Below are positions 1 to 9,533 of a DNA stretch of 16,223 nt, one piece after another; position 1 is the stretch's first letter; the number at the start of each line of letters is the position of its first letter. Made by a program: the position numbers and the translations under genes. The notes below the pieces were generated by a model. The model had not been told where the DNA came from, did no database searches, and saw only the letters and a list, made by a program, of their open reading frames with translations. Source of the stretch: JBHJOF01 sp050330055 (GTDB lineage: Bacteria; Pseudomonadota; Alphaproteobacteria; Kiloniellales; JAKSDN01). The stretch covers positions 1 to 16,223 of the forward strand of contig JBHJOF010000308.1 of assembly GCA_050330055.1 (NCBI GenBank), read 5' to 3'.

Positions 1-2022
1 ACCAACAACGACAGCGGCTATGGCGCGGCGCTCGACCTGGCGGCGGCCAACGTCAAGATCGCCGCCGTGGTCGACCTGCGCGGCGTGCCGGACGGGCCGC
101 TGACCGACCGGGTCGAGGCAGCGGACATCAAGGTGCTGTCCGGCTATGCCGTCATCGGCACCGAGGGCGCCAGGCGGGTCAAGTCGGTGCGCGTGGCGCC
201 GCTCAGCGAGGCGGGCGACCGCGTGTTCGGCGGCGGCGAGACGATCGATTGCGACCTGGTCGCCATGGCGGGCGGCTGGAACCCGACCGTGCATCTCTTC
301 TCGCAGTCCAAGGGCAGCCTGCGCTGGGACGCCGAGCTCGGCTGCTTCCTGCCCGACAAGCCGGCCCAGGCGACCCGCGTGGCGGGATCGGCGAACGGCG
401 CCTTCGGCCTGGCGGGCTGCCTGGCGGAAGGCTTCGCCGCCGGTGAGGCCGCGGCTGGCGACACAGGACATAAGGCCAAGGGCCGCAAGAAGGCGCTGCC
501 GGCGGCAGAGGACATCGGCTTCCTGCCGGCGCGCTGGCTCTGGCTGGTGCCGTCCGACAAGCCGCTGGGTCAGGGTGGCAAGCGCTTTCACGATTTCCAG
601 AACGACGTCACCGCGGCCGACCTGACGCTGGCGCTGCGCGAGGGCTATCGCTCGATCGAGCACGTCAAGCGCTACACCACCACCGGCATGGGCACCGACC
701 AGGGCAAGACCGGCAACGTCAACGCCATCGGCATCGTCGCCCAGGAGCTCGACCTCGAGCTGCCGAAGGTCGGCGTCACCACCTTCCGCCCGCCCTACAC
801 GCCGGTCACCTTCGGCGTTTTCGCCGGGCGCGACGTGGACGAGCTGCTCGATCCGGTGCGCAAGACGCCGATGCACGCCTGGCACGAGAGCAACGGCGCC
901 GCCTTCGAGGACGTCGGCCAGTGGAAGCGGCCCTTGTACTACCCGCGCGAGGGCGAGGGCCTGCACGCCGCGGTCGCGCGCGAGGTCAAGGCCTGCCGCG
1001 ACTCGCTCGGCATCCTCGATGCCTCGACCCTGGGCAAGATCGACATCCAGGGGCCCGATACGGCCGAGTTCCTGAACCGCGTCTACACCAACGCCTGGTC
1101 CAAGCTGGAGGTCGGCCGCTGCCGCTACGGCCTGATGCTGGGCGAGGACGGCATGGTGCGCGACGACGGCGTGACCACGCGCCTCGGCGAGCACCACTTC
1201 CTCATGACCACCACGACCGGCAACGCCGCCGCCGTGCTGGCCCACCTCGAGGAGTGGCTGCAGACCGAGTGGCCCGAGCTCAAGGTCTACTGCACCTCGG
1301 TCACCGAGCAGTTCGCCACCATGACCATCTCGGGCCCGAACGCGCGGCGCCTGCTGGCCGAGCTGAGCGATCTCGAGCTGTCGTCGAACGCCTTCCCGCA
1401 CATGAGCGTGGCGCACGGCCAGGTCGCCGGCGTGCCGGCACGGGTCTTCCGCATCTCCTTCACCGGAGAGCTCTCCTACGAGATCAACGTGCCGGCGAGC
1501 TACGGCCTAGCGGTCTGGCAGGCGATCATGACCGCGGGCGAGAAGTACAACATCACGCCCTATGGCACCGAGGCCATGCACGTGCTGCGCGCCGAGAAGG
1601 GCTACATCATCGTCGGGCAGGAGACCGACGGCTCGACCACGCCGCTCGACCTCGGCATGGACTGGATCGTCTCCAAGAAGAAGGACTTCATCGGCCGCCG
1701 CTCGCTCAGCCGTTCCGACATGGCGAAGCCCGACCGCAAGCAGCTCGTCGGCCTCCTGACCGACGACCCGCAGGAGGTGCTGCCCGAGGGCGCGCAGCTG
1801 GTCGAGCGCGTGCTGTCCAATCCGCCGATGCCGATGGTCGGACACGTCACCTCGAGCTACATGAGCCCGAACGCCGGGCGCTCGATCGCGCTGGCGCTGG
1901 TCAAGGGCGGTCACGCCAAGAAGGGCGAGACGCTCTACGCGCCGCTCGGCGACAAGACCATCACCTGTACCGTCGCCGATACGGTGTTCTTCGATCCCGA
2001 GGGAGAGCGGCTGCGTGACTGA
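1..2022 (+). CDS. soxA: Sarcosine oxidase alpha subunit (5'-truncated by window edge)
   Basis: Large subunit of heterotetrameric sarcosine oxidase, which oxidatively demethylates sarcosine to glycine and passes the methyl carbon to tetrahydrofolate. The reading frame is open from base 1, so about 673 C-terminal residues are present of a family that is usually near 1,000. Visible parts in order: the end of the NAD/FAD-binding domain (NNDSGYG near base 4, then AMAGGWNPTVHLFSQSKG, a typical SoxA segment); a linker ending RWLWLVPSDK; the A3-type segment with DFQNDVTAADL and GYRSIEHVKRYTTTGMGTDQGK; then an aminomethyltransferase-like (GCV_T) folate domain from TTFRPPYTPVTFG through PMHAWHESNGA and SLGILDASTLGKIDIQGPD to the C-terminal GCV_T_C barrel. 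It ends with TGA overlapping soxG by 8 bases. The upstream soxB and soxD usual in such operons would lie outside the window. Family assignment is firm. Confidence 0.96.
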   Translation, partial: TNNDSGYGAALDLAAANVKIAAVVDLRGVPDGPLTDRVEAADIKVLSGYAVIGTEGARRVKSVRVAPLSEAGDRVFGGGETIDCDLVAMAGGWNPTVHLFSQSKGSLRWDAELGCFLPDKPAQATRVAGSANGAFGLAGCLAEGFAAGEAAAGDTGHKAKGRKKALPAAEDIGFLPARWLWLVPSDKPLGQGGKRFHDFQNDVTAADLTLALREGYRSIEHVKRYTTTGMGTDQGKTGNVNAIGIVAQELDLELPKVGVTTFRPPYTPVTFGVFAGRDVDELLDPVRKTPMHAWHESNGAAFEDVGQWKRPLYYPREGEGLHAAVAREVKACRDSLGILDASTLGKIDIQGPDTAEFLNRVYTNAWSKLEVGRCRYGLMLGEDGMVRDDGVTTRLGEHHFLMTTTTGNAAAVLAHLEEWLQTEWPELKVYCTSVTEQFATMTISGPNARRLLAELSDLELSSNAFPHMSVAHGQVAGVPARVFRISFTGELSYEINVPASYGLAVWQAIMTAGEKYNITPYGTEAMHVLRAEKGYIIVGQETDGSTTPLDLGMDWIVSKKKDFIGRRSLSRSDMAKPDRKQLVGLLTDDPQEVLPEGAQLVERVLSNPPMPMVGHVTSSYMSPNAGRSIALALVKGGHAKKGETLYAPLGDKTITCTVADTVFFDPEGERLRD

Positions 2023-2662
2023 GACCTATCTGCAGCAGAGCCCACTCGCCCACCTGGGCCTGCTCGCCCGCGTGCAGGACGGCCGCGGCGAGGCCGGCGT
2101 CACGCTCGCCGAGCGCCGCTTCCAGGGCATCGTCGACCTGCGCGGCGATGCAAGCGATCCGGCCTTCATGGCCGCCGTCGAAAGCATGCTCGGGTTCGTC
2201 TTGCCGACCACGGCCTGCACGGCGGCAGGCGAGGGCACCAGCGGCGCGCTCTGGATCGGGCCCAACGAGTGGTGGGTCATCATGCCCCCTGATGACCAAA
2301 GTGGTGATGGCCCGGCCAGCGCCGAGCGGCTCCGCCAGGCCCTGGCCGGCCAGCACGCCGCCGTCACGGATATCAGCGACAGCCGCGCCTGCATCCGCGT
2401 CTCCGGCCCACGCGCCCGCGACCTGCTGGCCAAGGGGTGCCCGCTCGACTTGCATCCGCGCGTTTTTGGCCCGGGACGCTGCGCCGGCAGCCTGCTGGCC
2501 AAGGCCGTCGTGGTGCTGCACCAGACCAGCGGCGCCGCCGGGGACGAGGGGGCAGACGATCCGACCTTCGATATCTACGTCGCACGCAGCTTCGCCGAGT
2601 ACCTCTGGCACTGGCTGGAGGACGCGGCCCGCGAGTATGGCCTGGCCGTGGTCGAGGCCTGA
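2015..2662 (+). CDS. soxG: Sarcosine oxidase gamma subunit
   Basis: 215-residue small subunit of heterotetrameric sarcosine oxidase, structurally related to the GCV_T fold and packed against the alpha subunit. The GTG start at 2015 overlaps the soxA stop by 8 bases. A GAGGGAGAG purine run lies just upstream inside soxA, which indicates translational coupling. Recognisable SoxG features are the N-terminal SPLAHLG segment, GALWIGPNEWWVIMPP in the middle, TDISDSRACIRVSGPRARDLLAKGCPLDLHP, and a C-terminal DIYVARSFAEYLWHWLEDAA. The order soxA-soxG is the canonical end of sox operons. The gene that follows is on the opposite strand 45 bases away, so the transcript must end nearby. A short CGGCC/GGCCG pairing in the 2680-2700 area could contribute, but no convincing terminator is visible. 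Confidence 0.94.
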   Translation: MTETYLQQSPLAHLGLLARVQDGRGEAGVTLAERRFQGIVDLRGDASDPAFMAAVESMLGFVLPTTACTAAGEGTSGALWIGPNEWWVIMPPDDQSGDGPASAERLRQALAGQHAAVTDISDSRACIRVSGPRARDLLAKGCPLDLHPRVFGPGRCAGSLLAKAVVVLHQTSGAAGDEGADDPTFDIYVARSFAEYLWHWLEDAAREYGLAVVEA

Positions 2663-2707
2663 AGCGGCATGTGCCTCGGCCGTCGGCGCAAGGCCGCGAC
2701 CTGGGCG

Positions 2708-3823
2708 CTATTCCCTGTAGGCGCCGACGCCGTCGCCGAGGAACTGATTGTTGGCTTCGCGGATGCGGGCGGCCTCCTCGTCGTAGAGGAAGGGCAGGGT
2801 GGCGTAGCGCAGGCCGCGCGTGACCGGCGTGGCCTCGTGCAGCAGCGAGCAGGAAAATACGATCGCCGCGCCCGTGGGCGGCTTGTAGCGGCGCGTGCCG
2901 TACTCGGGAAACCAGAGCTCGCCGCCGTCGTAGTCCTCGGCATTGAGGTTGATGGTCACCGCAAAGCGCCGGTGGGCGGTGCCGGCCGTGGTGTTGTCGC
3001 GGTGCGCCCGGAAAAAGCCGCCGTCCTCACCACCGTAGCAGGCGACGATGTAGCGCTCGATGCGCGTGACCTTGAACTGGAAGGCCTTCTGGATCTCGGG
3101 CAGGAGACGGAGCCGGATGGCGTCGCGCAGCGCCGCCCTCAGGCTTTCGTCCTCGATCACGACATCGGCGCGGCGCTTGAAGCTGGGGTCGAGCTTGCCG
3201 ACGGTCTTGCCGCCCTCGGTGCGCATGAATCCGGAGACCTGCGGCTCGCCCTGCCGATAGACCTCGATCAGGGCGCGGCAGAGCTCGGGTAACAGAACGC
3301 GGGGCGTGAGCAGCACCGGCGCCCAGAGCTGGCCGACCTGGCCGGCGTGGTCGTCCGGTCGGGGCAAGGCGCGCAGCGTGGCGACAAAGGCTTGTGCCTG
3401 ATCCAGGGTTCCCGAGGCGAGGACGCGCAGCATGGGATCGAGGATGAACCATAGCGGCCTGTAGCTCAGCTTCCCCGAAGTCTCGTCGCTGCTGAGCAGG
3501 CCATAGCTGGCCGCTATGCGTCCCTCGGCATCGTGGAATATGCGCTGCGGCGGAAAGGCGCGCTGGGTCAGCTCGTCGTTCAGGTCGGCCTCGTCGAGCG
3601 AGACGCCGAAGCTGACGTAGCGCGCATCGTCCCGCGCGAGGCGAGAAGCGACGAGCGCCTCGAGGAAGCGCCGCGCAGCGGGCTCGCTGCCGCGGCCGAA
3701 GAAGCTCAATGCGACGAAACGCCCGCCCAGGCTGGAGAAGGCGAACTGAGGATTGATTAGCGTGCGGCCTTCGAACCACGGCGCCGGCTCGCCCCAGCCG
3801 ATAGGCCTCGCAGATATCTTCAT
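2708..3823 (-). CDS. Peroxiredoxin-like / prolyl-4-hydroxylase-type 2OG-Fe(II) oxygenase fusion
   Basis: 371-residue two-domain protein. Residues ~1-155 look like an AhpC/thioredoxin-fold domain (FVALSFFG, then RYVSFGVSLDEAD, YRPLWFILDP), but the site after the first strand reads FFGRGSEPAARRF with no cysteine, so peroxidase chemistry is unlikely. Residues ~165-371 are a P4H-type double-stranded beta-helix: iron ligands H274 and D276 (AHRDN), distal H329 (LLHEATPV) and R339 (GLRYATLPF) to bind 2-oxoglutarate. The predicted role is Fe(II)/2OG-dependent hydroxylation of an unknown substrate in the cytoplasm. The frame is open to an ATG at 3913, but the ATG at 3823 has AGGAAGGG 8 bases upstream, so I chose that start. 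It converges on soxG and probably has its own promoter in the 440-base gap upstream. The fold and metal motif are clear; the substrate is not. Confidence 0.88.
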   Translation of the reverse strand: MKISARPIGWGEPAPWFEGRTLINPQFAFSSLGGRFVALSFFGRGSEPAARRFLEALVASRLARDDARYVSFGVSLDEADLNDELTQRAFPPQRIFHDAEGRIAASYGLLSSDETSGKLSYRPLWFILDPMLRVLASGTLDQAQAFVATLRALPRPDDHAGQVGQLWAPVLLTPRVLLPELCRALIEVYRQGEPQVSGFMRTEGGKTVGKLDPSFKRRADVVIEDESLRAALRDAIRLRLLPEIQKAFQFKVTRIERYIVACYGGEDGGFFRAHRDNTTAGTAHRRFAVTINLNAEDYDGGELWFPEYGTRRYKPPTGAAIVFSCSLLHEATPVTRGLRYATLPFLYDEEAARIREANNQFLGDGVGAYRE

Positions 3824-3831
3824 CGTCGGCA

Positions 3832-3839
3832 CCCTTCCT
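3832..3839 (-). promoter_or_regulatory. Ribosome binding site fixing the oxygenase start
   Basis: AGGAAGGG on the minus strand, 8 bases from the ATG at 3823. The longer upstream reading frame (to 3913) has no comparable site, so this decides the start. Confidence 0.7.
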
Positions 3840-4240
3840 GCCAATGCCGCGCCGGGGCGCGGGCGCGATTCTCCCAAGTTTGTTACCCAAAGCTCGGGGA
3901 AACGGCAATGCATGCAGGGGCCACGAGGCGCGGGGCTCGCCAGTCCGCGCTTCTTGTGCGGCCCCTCGGGCTCGAATCGGGGATATTGTCACAACCCATC
4001 GACCGCCAAGAGTGAGCAGACCTTGGCGGCCGGCGGGCTGGCTGGCCGTTCGGGAGCTGCCAGTGCCTAGGACCCGCCTCGGAGGCCTGCCTCGATACCG
4101 GCACAAGATTGCCGCAATCCTCTGTTTGACTGCCGCTGGACGCCCGGGTGGACGGGCGGCGGCGCGTCGCCGCTCCCGGCAATCGGGCCTGGCGGCAGGC
4201 GCAGGACAGCCTGGCCGGCCCGTGGTACATTGGTGTTCGG
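3840..4240. other. Divergent intergenic region, no gene supported
   Basis: About 400 bases between the divergent oxygenase gene and the small secreted-protein gene. An open frame runs through it into the downstream gene, but its translation is Arg/Pro/Gly-rich and lacks any domain or signal, typical of stop-poor high-GC noncoding DNA. It must hold both promoters. The clearest structure is a CGCCCG-GGTGGA-CGGGCG hairpin at 4141-4158, followed by GC-rich inverted sequence. I could not identify a convincing -35/-10 pair. Confidence 0.5.
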
Positions 4241-4263
4241 AAGGGTCTGGGAGACAGAAAGCA

Positions 4264-4650
4264 ATGCGCATGGCGGCCGCCTTGGCGGCAGTGATGGCCG
4301 TCGGGCTGAGTTTGGCCGGCGGCAAGGTGTCGGACGCCGACGAGCGGCGCATGACCAGCCTGGAGATCCAAGAGGCGCTGTCCGGCAACTCGGTCGAAGG
4401 CATGTGGGGCAACACGCCCTTCCGCACCTACTTCCAGCCCGACGGAGTCATGCTCTACAAGCCGCGCGGCGGACCGCTGGAGACCGGCAAGTGGCGCACA
4501 GACGAGAAGGACGATCTCTACTGCTCCTGGACCGCACGCCTCGGCTGGCGCTGCTACGAGCTCTACCGCGACGGCCGCACCATCCTCTGGAGCGTGCCCG
4601 GCGGCGGCGAGCGCTACGTCTCGGAGATCCAGCGCGGCCGCCAGTTCTGA
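4264..4650 (+). CDS. Small secreted/periplasmic protein of unknown function
   Basis: 128-residue protein. Residues 1-20 are hydrophobic and Ala/Leu-rich (MRMAAALAAVMAVGLSLAGG), consistent with a Sec signal peptide. The mature part has a W/G/Y-rich compact pattern: GMWGNTPFRTYFQPDG, a GKWRTDEKDDLYCSW segment, and WRCYELYRDGRTILWS. Cys87 and Cys97 could form a disulfide in the periplasm. The pattern resembles small alphaproteobacterial periplasmic proteins of the DUF995 kind, but I cannot assign the family with certainty. The start at 4264 is preceded by GGGAGA with 9 bases of spacing; the frame is open further upstream, but that part would destroy the signal peptide. It is monocistronic, flanked by repeats downstream. 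Function unknown. Confidence 0.72.
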   Translation: MRMAAALAAVMAVGLSLAGGKVSDADERRMTSLEIQEALSGNSVEGMWGNTPFRTYFQPDGVMLYKPRGGPLETGKWRTDEKDDLYCSWTARLGWRCYELYRDGRTILWSVPGGGERYVSEIQRGRQF

Positions 4651-4657
4651 ACGGCTA

Positions 4658-4839
4658 ATACCAGCGGTGCTTGTTCTTGACCCGTCATCCCGTGCGCACC
4701 GCAGCACGCAGTGATGCGGTGCAGACACGGGATCTGGCGCTATCGAAGCTCTCCATCTGGAAGGTCCCGGATCAGCGAAGCAGCACTGCGTGCTGCATCG
4801 CATCCGGGATGACGAGCCAGAATTAGTGGCCGTTGGTAT
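4658..4839. repeat. MITE-like inverted-repeat element
   Basis: About 182 bases bounded by imperfect terminal inverted repeats of about 36 bases. The left end begins ATACCAGCGG and continues to CGTCATCCCG; the right end, read on the other strand, begins ATACCAACGG and continues to CGTCATCCCGG. Each half folds on itself. On the left, GCACCGCA (4696) pairs with TGCGGTGC (4715), inside CCCGTG/CACGGG. On the right, TCCCGGAT pairs with ATCCGGGA around a GCAGCA/TGCTGC stem. There is no coding potential. Size, terminal repeats and intergenic location fit a non-autonomous transposon derivative. TA-rich ends suggest a TA target, but the duplication is not unambiguous. Confidence 0.75.
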
Positions 4840-4860
4840 AAGCCTCTAACCGAGATTTCT

Positions 4861-4945
4861 CCTCACCCTTCGACAAGCTCAGGGTGAGGTGCTTTGCTTT
4901 TCCGAGCAAAGCACGTCCTCATGCTGAGCCTGTCGAAGCATGAGG
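4861..4945. repeat. Three-hairpin palindromic intergenic repeat
   Basis: Three adjacent perfect stems: CCTCACCCT/AGGGTGAGG with an 11-base loop, TGCTTTGC/GCAAAGCA with an 8-base loop, and CCTCATGCT/AGCATGAGG with an 11-base loop. The third hairpin is an inverted, slightly diverged copy of the first (both contain TTCGACA.GCTCAG on opposite strands), so the whole element is palindromic and could extrude a cruciform. It lies between the 3' ends of two convergent genes and could act as a bidirectional transcript end, although there is no U-run. The TTCGACAAGCTCAGGGTGAG motif is, from general knowledge, a common dispersed repeat in proteobacterial genomes. Confidence 0.8.
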
Positions 4946-4973
4946 CCAACGAGGATTCAGCGAGAGGCATAGA

Positions 4974-6527
4974 TCACGCAAAGGCGTCGGGCATCGAGTC
5001 CTTGCGTTCGCGGATGAAGGCCTGCAGGGCCTCGTCGATGGCGGGATCGAGGGCCGGCGGCTCGTAGTCGGCCAGCATCCTTTTCCAGAGTTTGTTGGCG
5101 CGCTGATAGGTGTCGAGCGCGCCCTCCGCCTCCCACTGCTCGAAGGAATTGTTGTCGGCGATCGAAGAGCGGTAGAAGGCGGTCTCGAAGTTGGCCTGGG
5201 TGTGGGCGCAGCCGAGGAAATGGCTGCCGGGGCCGACCTCGCGGATCGCGTCCATGGCCTGGCCGTTCTCGGAGAGATCGTAGCCCTGGGCCATGGTCTG
5301 CATCATGCCGAGCTGGTCGGCGTCCATGACGAACTTCTCGTAGGACGACACCAGGCCGCCCTCGAGCCAGCCGGCCGCGTGCAGTACGAAGTTGACACCG
5401 CCCAAAAGCGTCGGGATCAGCGTGTTGACGCTCTCGTAGGCGGCCTGGCCGTCCGGGATCTTGGCGGCGCAGAGCGAGCCGCCGGAGCGGAACGGCAGGC
5501 CGAGGCGCCGCGCCAGCTGGCCCATGCCGTAGAGCACCAGTGCCGGCTCGGGCGTGCCGAAGGTGGGCGCGCCCGACTGCATGGAGATCGAGCTGGCGAA
5601 GGAGCCGAGCACCACTGGCGCGCCCGGCCGCACGATCTGGGCGAAGGCAATGCCCGCCATGGCCTCGGCCAGGGTCTGGGTCATGACGCCGGCCGCCGTA
5701 ACCGGCGCCATGGCCCCGGCGAGGATGAAGGGCGTGACGATGGTCGCCTGGTTGTGCCGTGCATAGACCTTGAGCGCGCCCAGCATGGTGGCGTCGAAGG
5801 TCATCGGCGAGTTGGCGTTGATCAGGCTGATCATGACCGTGTTGTTCTCGACGAAGTCGTCGCCGAACACGATCTTGGCCATGGCCACCGAGTCCTCGGC
5901 CCGCTCGGGCGCGGTGACCGAGCCCATGAAGGGCAGGTCGGAATAGCGCAGGTGGCTGTAGACCATGTCGAGGTGGCGCTTGTTCACCGGGACGTCGACC
6001 GGCTCGCAGACCGTGACGCCCGAGTGGTGCACCGCCGGCGCCATGTAGGCCAGCTTCAGGAAGTTGCGGAAGTCCTCGATGGTGGCGTAGCGCCGTCCGC
6101 CCTCGATGTCGCGCACGAAGGGCGGGCCGTAGACCGGCGCGAAGACCGCGTTGGTGCCGCCGATCTCGACCGAGCGTTCCGGGTTGCGCGCGTGCTGGAT
6201 GAAGCGGCCGGGCGCGGTCTCGATCAGCTTGCGGCAGAGGCCGCGCGGAAAGCGCACCCGCTCGCCCTTGACGTCGGCGCCGGCAGCCTTCCAGAGCTCG
6301 AGCGCCTCGGGGTCGTCGCGGAACTCGATGCCGACCTCTTCCAGCACGGTCTCGGCATTGTGCTCGATCAGCTCCAGGGCCTCGGCACTGAGCGGCTCGT
6401 AGAGCGGGATGGCGCGCGTCACGTAAGGGTTCTGCTTGACGCCGCCGGCGCTGCGCCGCGCCCGGCGCGCCTCGGCGCCGCCGGACCCACGCCGCCCGCG
6501 CCGCTCGTCCCTTGCCGCCTCGCTCAT
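4974..6527 (-). CDS. MttB-family corrinoid-dependent methyltransferase (non-pyrrolysine)
   Basis: 517-residue member of the trimethylamine methyltransferase (MttB/COG5598) family, which moves a methyl group from a quaternary or tertiary amine to a corrinoid protein. Residues 1-30 are a basic, probably disordered tail; the rest is a TIM-barrel-like body with characteristic stretches (LIEHNAETVLEEVGIEFRDD, FAPVYGPPFVRD, HHSGVTVCEPVDVP, FGTPEPALVLYGMGQLARRL, GGVNFVLHAAGWLEGGL, VGPGSHFLGCAHTQANF). The frame is continuous with a TGA stop, so there is no internal amber codon; the true archaeal MttB carries pyrrolysine. Non-pyrrolysine relatives include glycine betaine methyltransferases such as MtgB, and the nearby DMGDH-like and sarcosine oxidase genes favour a betaine-type substrate. 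The ATG at 6527 has GGGAGGA 9 bases upstream; a longer frame to 6566 lacks such a site. No corrinoid protein or reactivase is encoded in the window. Family firm, substrate inferred. Confidence 0.92.
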   Translation of the reverse strand: MSEAARDERRGRRGSGGAEARRARRSAGGVKQNPYVTRAIPLYEPLSAEALELIEHNAETVLEEVGIEFRDDPEALELWKAAGADVKGERVRFPRGLCRKLIETAPGRFIQHARNPERSVEIGGTNAVFAPVYGPPFVRDIEGGRRYATIEDFRNFLKLAYMAPAVHHSGVTVCEPVDVPVNKRHLDMVYSHLRYSDLPFMGSVTAPERAEDSVAMAKIVFGDDFVENNTVMISLINANSPMTFDATMLGALKVYARHNQATIVTPFILAGAMAPVTAAGVMTQTLAEAMAGIAFAQIVRPGAPVVLGSFASSISMQSGAPTFGTPEPALVLYGMGQLARRLGLPFRSGGSLCAAKIPDGQAAYESVNTLIPTLLGGVNFVLHAAGWLEGGLVSSYEKFVMDADQLGMMQTMAQGYDLSENGQAMDAIREVGPGSHFLGCAHTQANFETAFYRSSIADNNSFEQWEAEGALDTYQRANKLWKRMLADYEPPALDPAIDEALQAFIRERKDSMPDAFA

Positions 6528-6536
6528 GGCTAACCG

Positions 6537-6543
6537 TCCTCCC
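6537..6543 (-). promoter_or_regulatory. Ribosome binding site of the MttB-family gene
   Basis: GGGAGGA on the minus strand, 9 bases from the ATG at 6527. It favours this start over the in-frame one at 6566. Confidence 0.7.
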
Positions 6544-6610
6544 AGGACACTGCCCCAGAACACCACAGAGCCCTGTTTTCACAGGCCGGCCGGATGCCCT
6601 CTGTCGAGGG

Positions 6611-6743
6611 CGCGACCGCGACCCGTGCGTTTGCGGCGCCCGGCAGGGGGACCACTCAGGGGACTGTCCCCGATATGCGGTGGCCCGGGGACAGGCCCCT
6701 TCGGGTACAGTCCCCTCCACCGCGCGCAGCCTCCGCGGTCGCG
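6611..6743. repeat. GGGGACTGTCCCC-type inverted-repeat element
   Basis: The outer arms are a perfect 10-base pair, CGCGACCGCG (starting near 6611) and CGCGGTCGCG (6734-6743). Inside lie several copies in both orientations of a GGGGACTGTCCCC-like word: around 6658-6671, GGGGACAGGCCCC around 6687-6699, and ACAGTCCCC around 6707-6715. The region has no credible gene and occupies the divergent gap between the methyltransferase and the histidine kinase. It looks like a dispersed palindromic repeat rather than an operator, because the words are long, GC-rich and nested. Confidence 0.6.
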
Positions 6744-6908
6744 ATTTTCCCCGCCGCACCACGAAGATAGCCCGATCCAACGGTTTGGCGAATTGGCCGC
6801 GGCCTGTGCCCTCCAAGGTAGGACTTAGTTAAAGCTTGCCCTGGAGAATGGACCTAAGCCGTTAGCCTTAGCGAATGATTAGGCGGGGCGTACCTGGCCT
6901 ATCGGGGC
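6744..6908. promoter_or_regulatory. Probable promoter region of the histidine kinase gene
   Basis: 165 less GC-rich bases directly before the kinase gene, including a TTAGTTAAAG stretch and a small inverted repeat CTAAG-N8-CTTAG (6854-6871). I see no clear sigma-70 consensus, so the promoter itself is only inferred from position and base composition. Confidence 0.3.
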
Positions 6909-6926
6909 ATGCCACGGGAGCAGCCG

Positions 6927-9386
<2,460 letters not shown>

Positions 9387-9426
9387 GGCGGCGGCACCGT
9401 TCGCGTCGCGCTGCGCAGGCTAAGCC

Positions 9427-9533
9427 CTAGAGCATGATCCGATCCGATTGAATCGGATCATGCTCTATAACTTCTTGATTGGTCGCATTTTCGGACGGCG
9501 AACCGGCTTCCACTTCGCCTGAAAATGCTCTAG
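9427..9533. repeat. 'agagcatgatc' palindromic intergenic repeat
   Basis: The outer ends are CTAGAGCAT (9427) and ATGCTCTAG (9525-9533), a perfect inverted pair. At the left end lies a perfect 15-base stem, agagcatgatccgat with atcggatcatgctct, around an 8-base spacer (9429-9466). The right part (GCGAACCGG..TCCACTTCGCCTGAAAATGCTCTAG) resembles the GAACCGG/CACTTCGC repeats that I know as common in Rhizobiales and relatives. It separates the convergent kinase and protease genes and may terminate both transcripts. Confidence 0.8.

Noticed and set aside
2669..3292. A 207-codon plus-strand frame after soxG
   Set aside because: It is antisense to the 2OG oxygenase with a composition typical of reverse-complement shadow frames, and has no ribosome binding site.
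3844..4263. N-terminal extension of the small secreted protein
   Set aside because: The extension is Arg/Pro/Gly-rich, would mask the signal peptide, and the ATG at 4264 has its own ribosome binding site.
3027..4427. A 466-codon minus-strand frame across the oxygenase gene
   Set aside because: It is a phase shadow: the alternative frame has the intact metal-binding motif and a ribosome binding site, this one only low-complexity Arg/Pro sequence.
4658..4945. CRISPR array from the repeated words
   Set aside because: The repeats are inverted rather than regularly spaced direct copies, and no spacers or cas genes are present.
4974..6527. Pyrrolysine (in-frame amber) in the MttB homologue
   Set aside because: The frame is uninterrupted and ends with TGA, so it is a non-pyrrolysine family member.
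4957..6816. A 619-codon minus-strand frame overlapping the methyltransferase gene in another phase
   Set aside because: Its translation is Arg/Gly/Pro/Ala-rich with no recognisable family, whereas the other phase gives a clear MttB-family protein with a good ribosome binding site.
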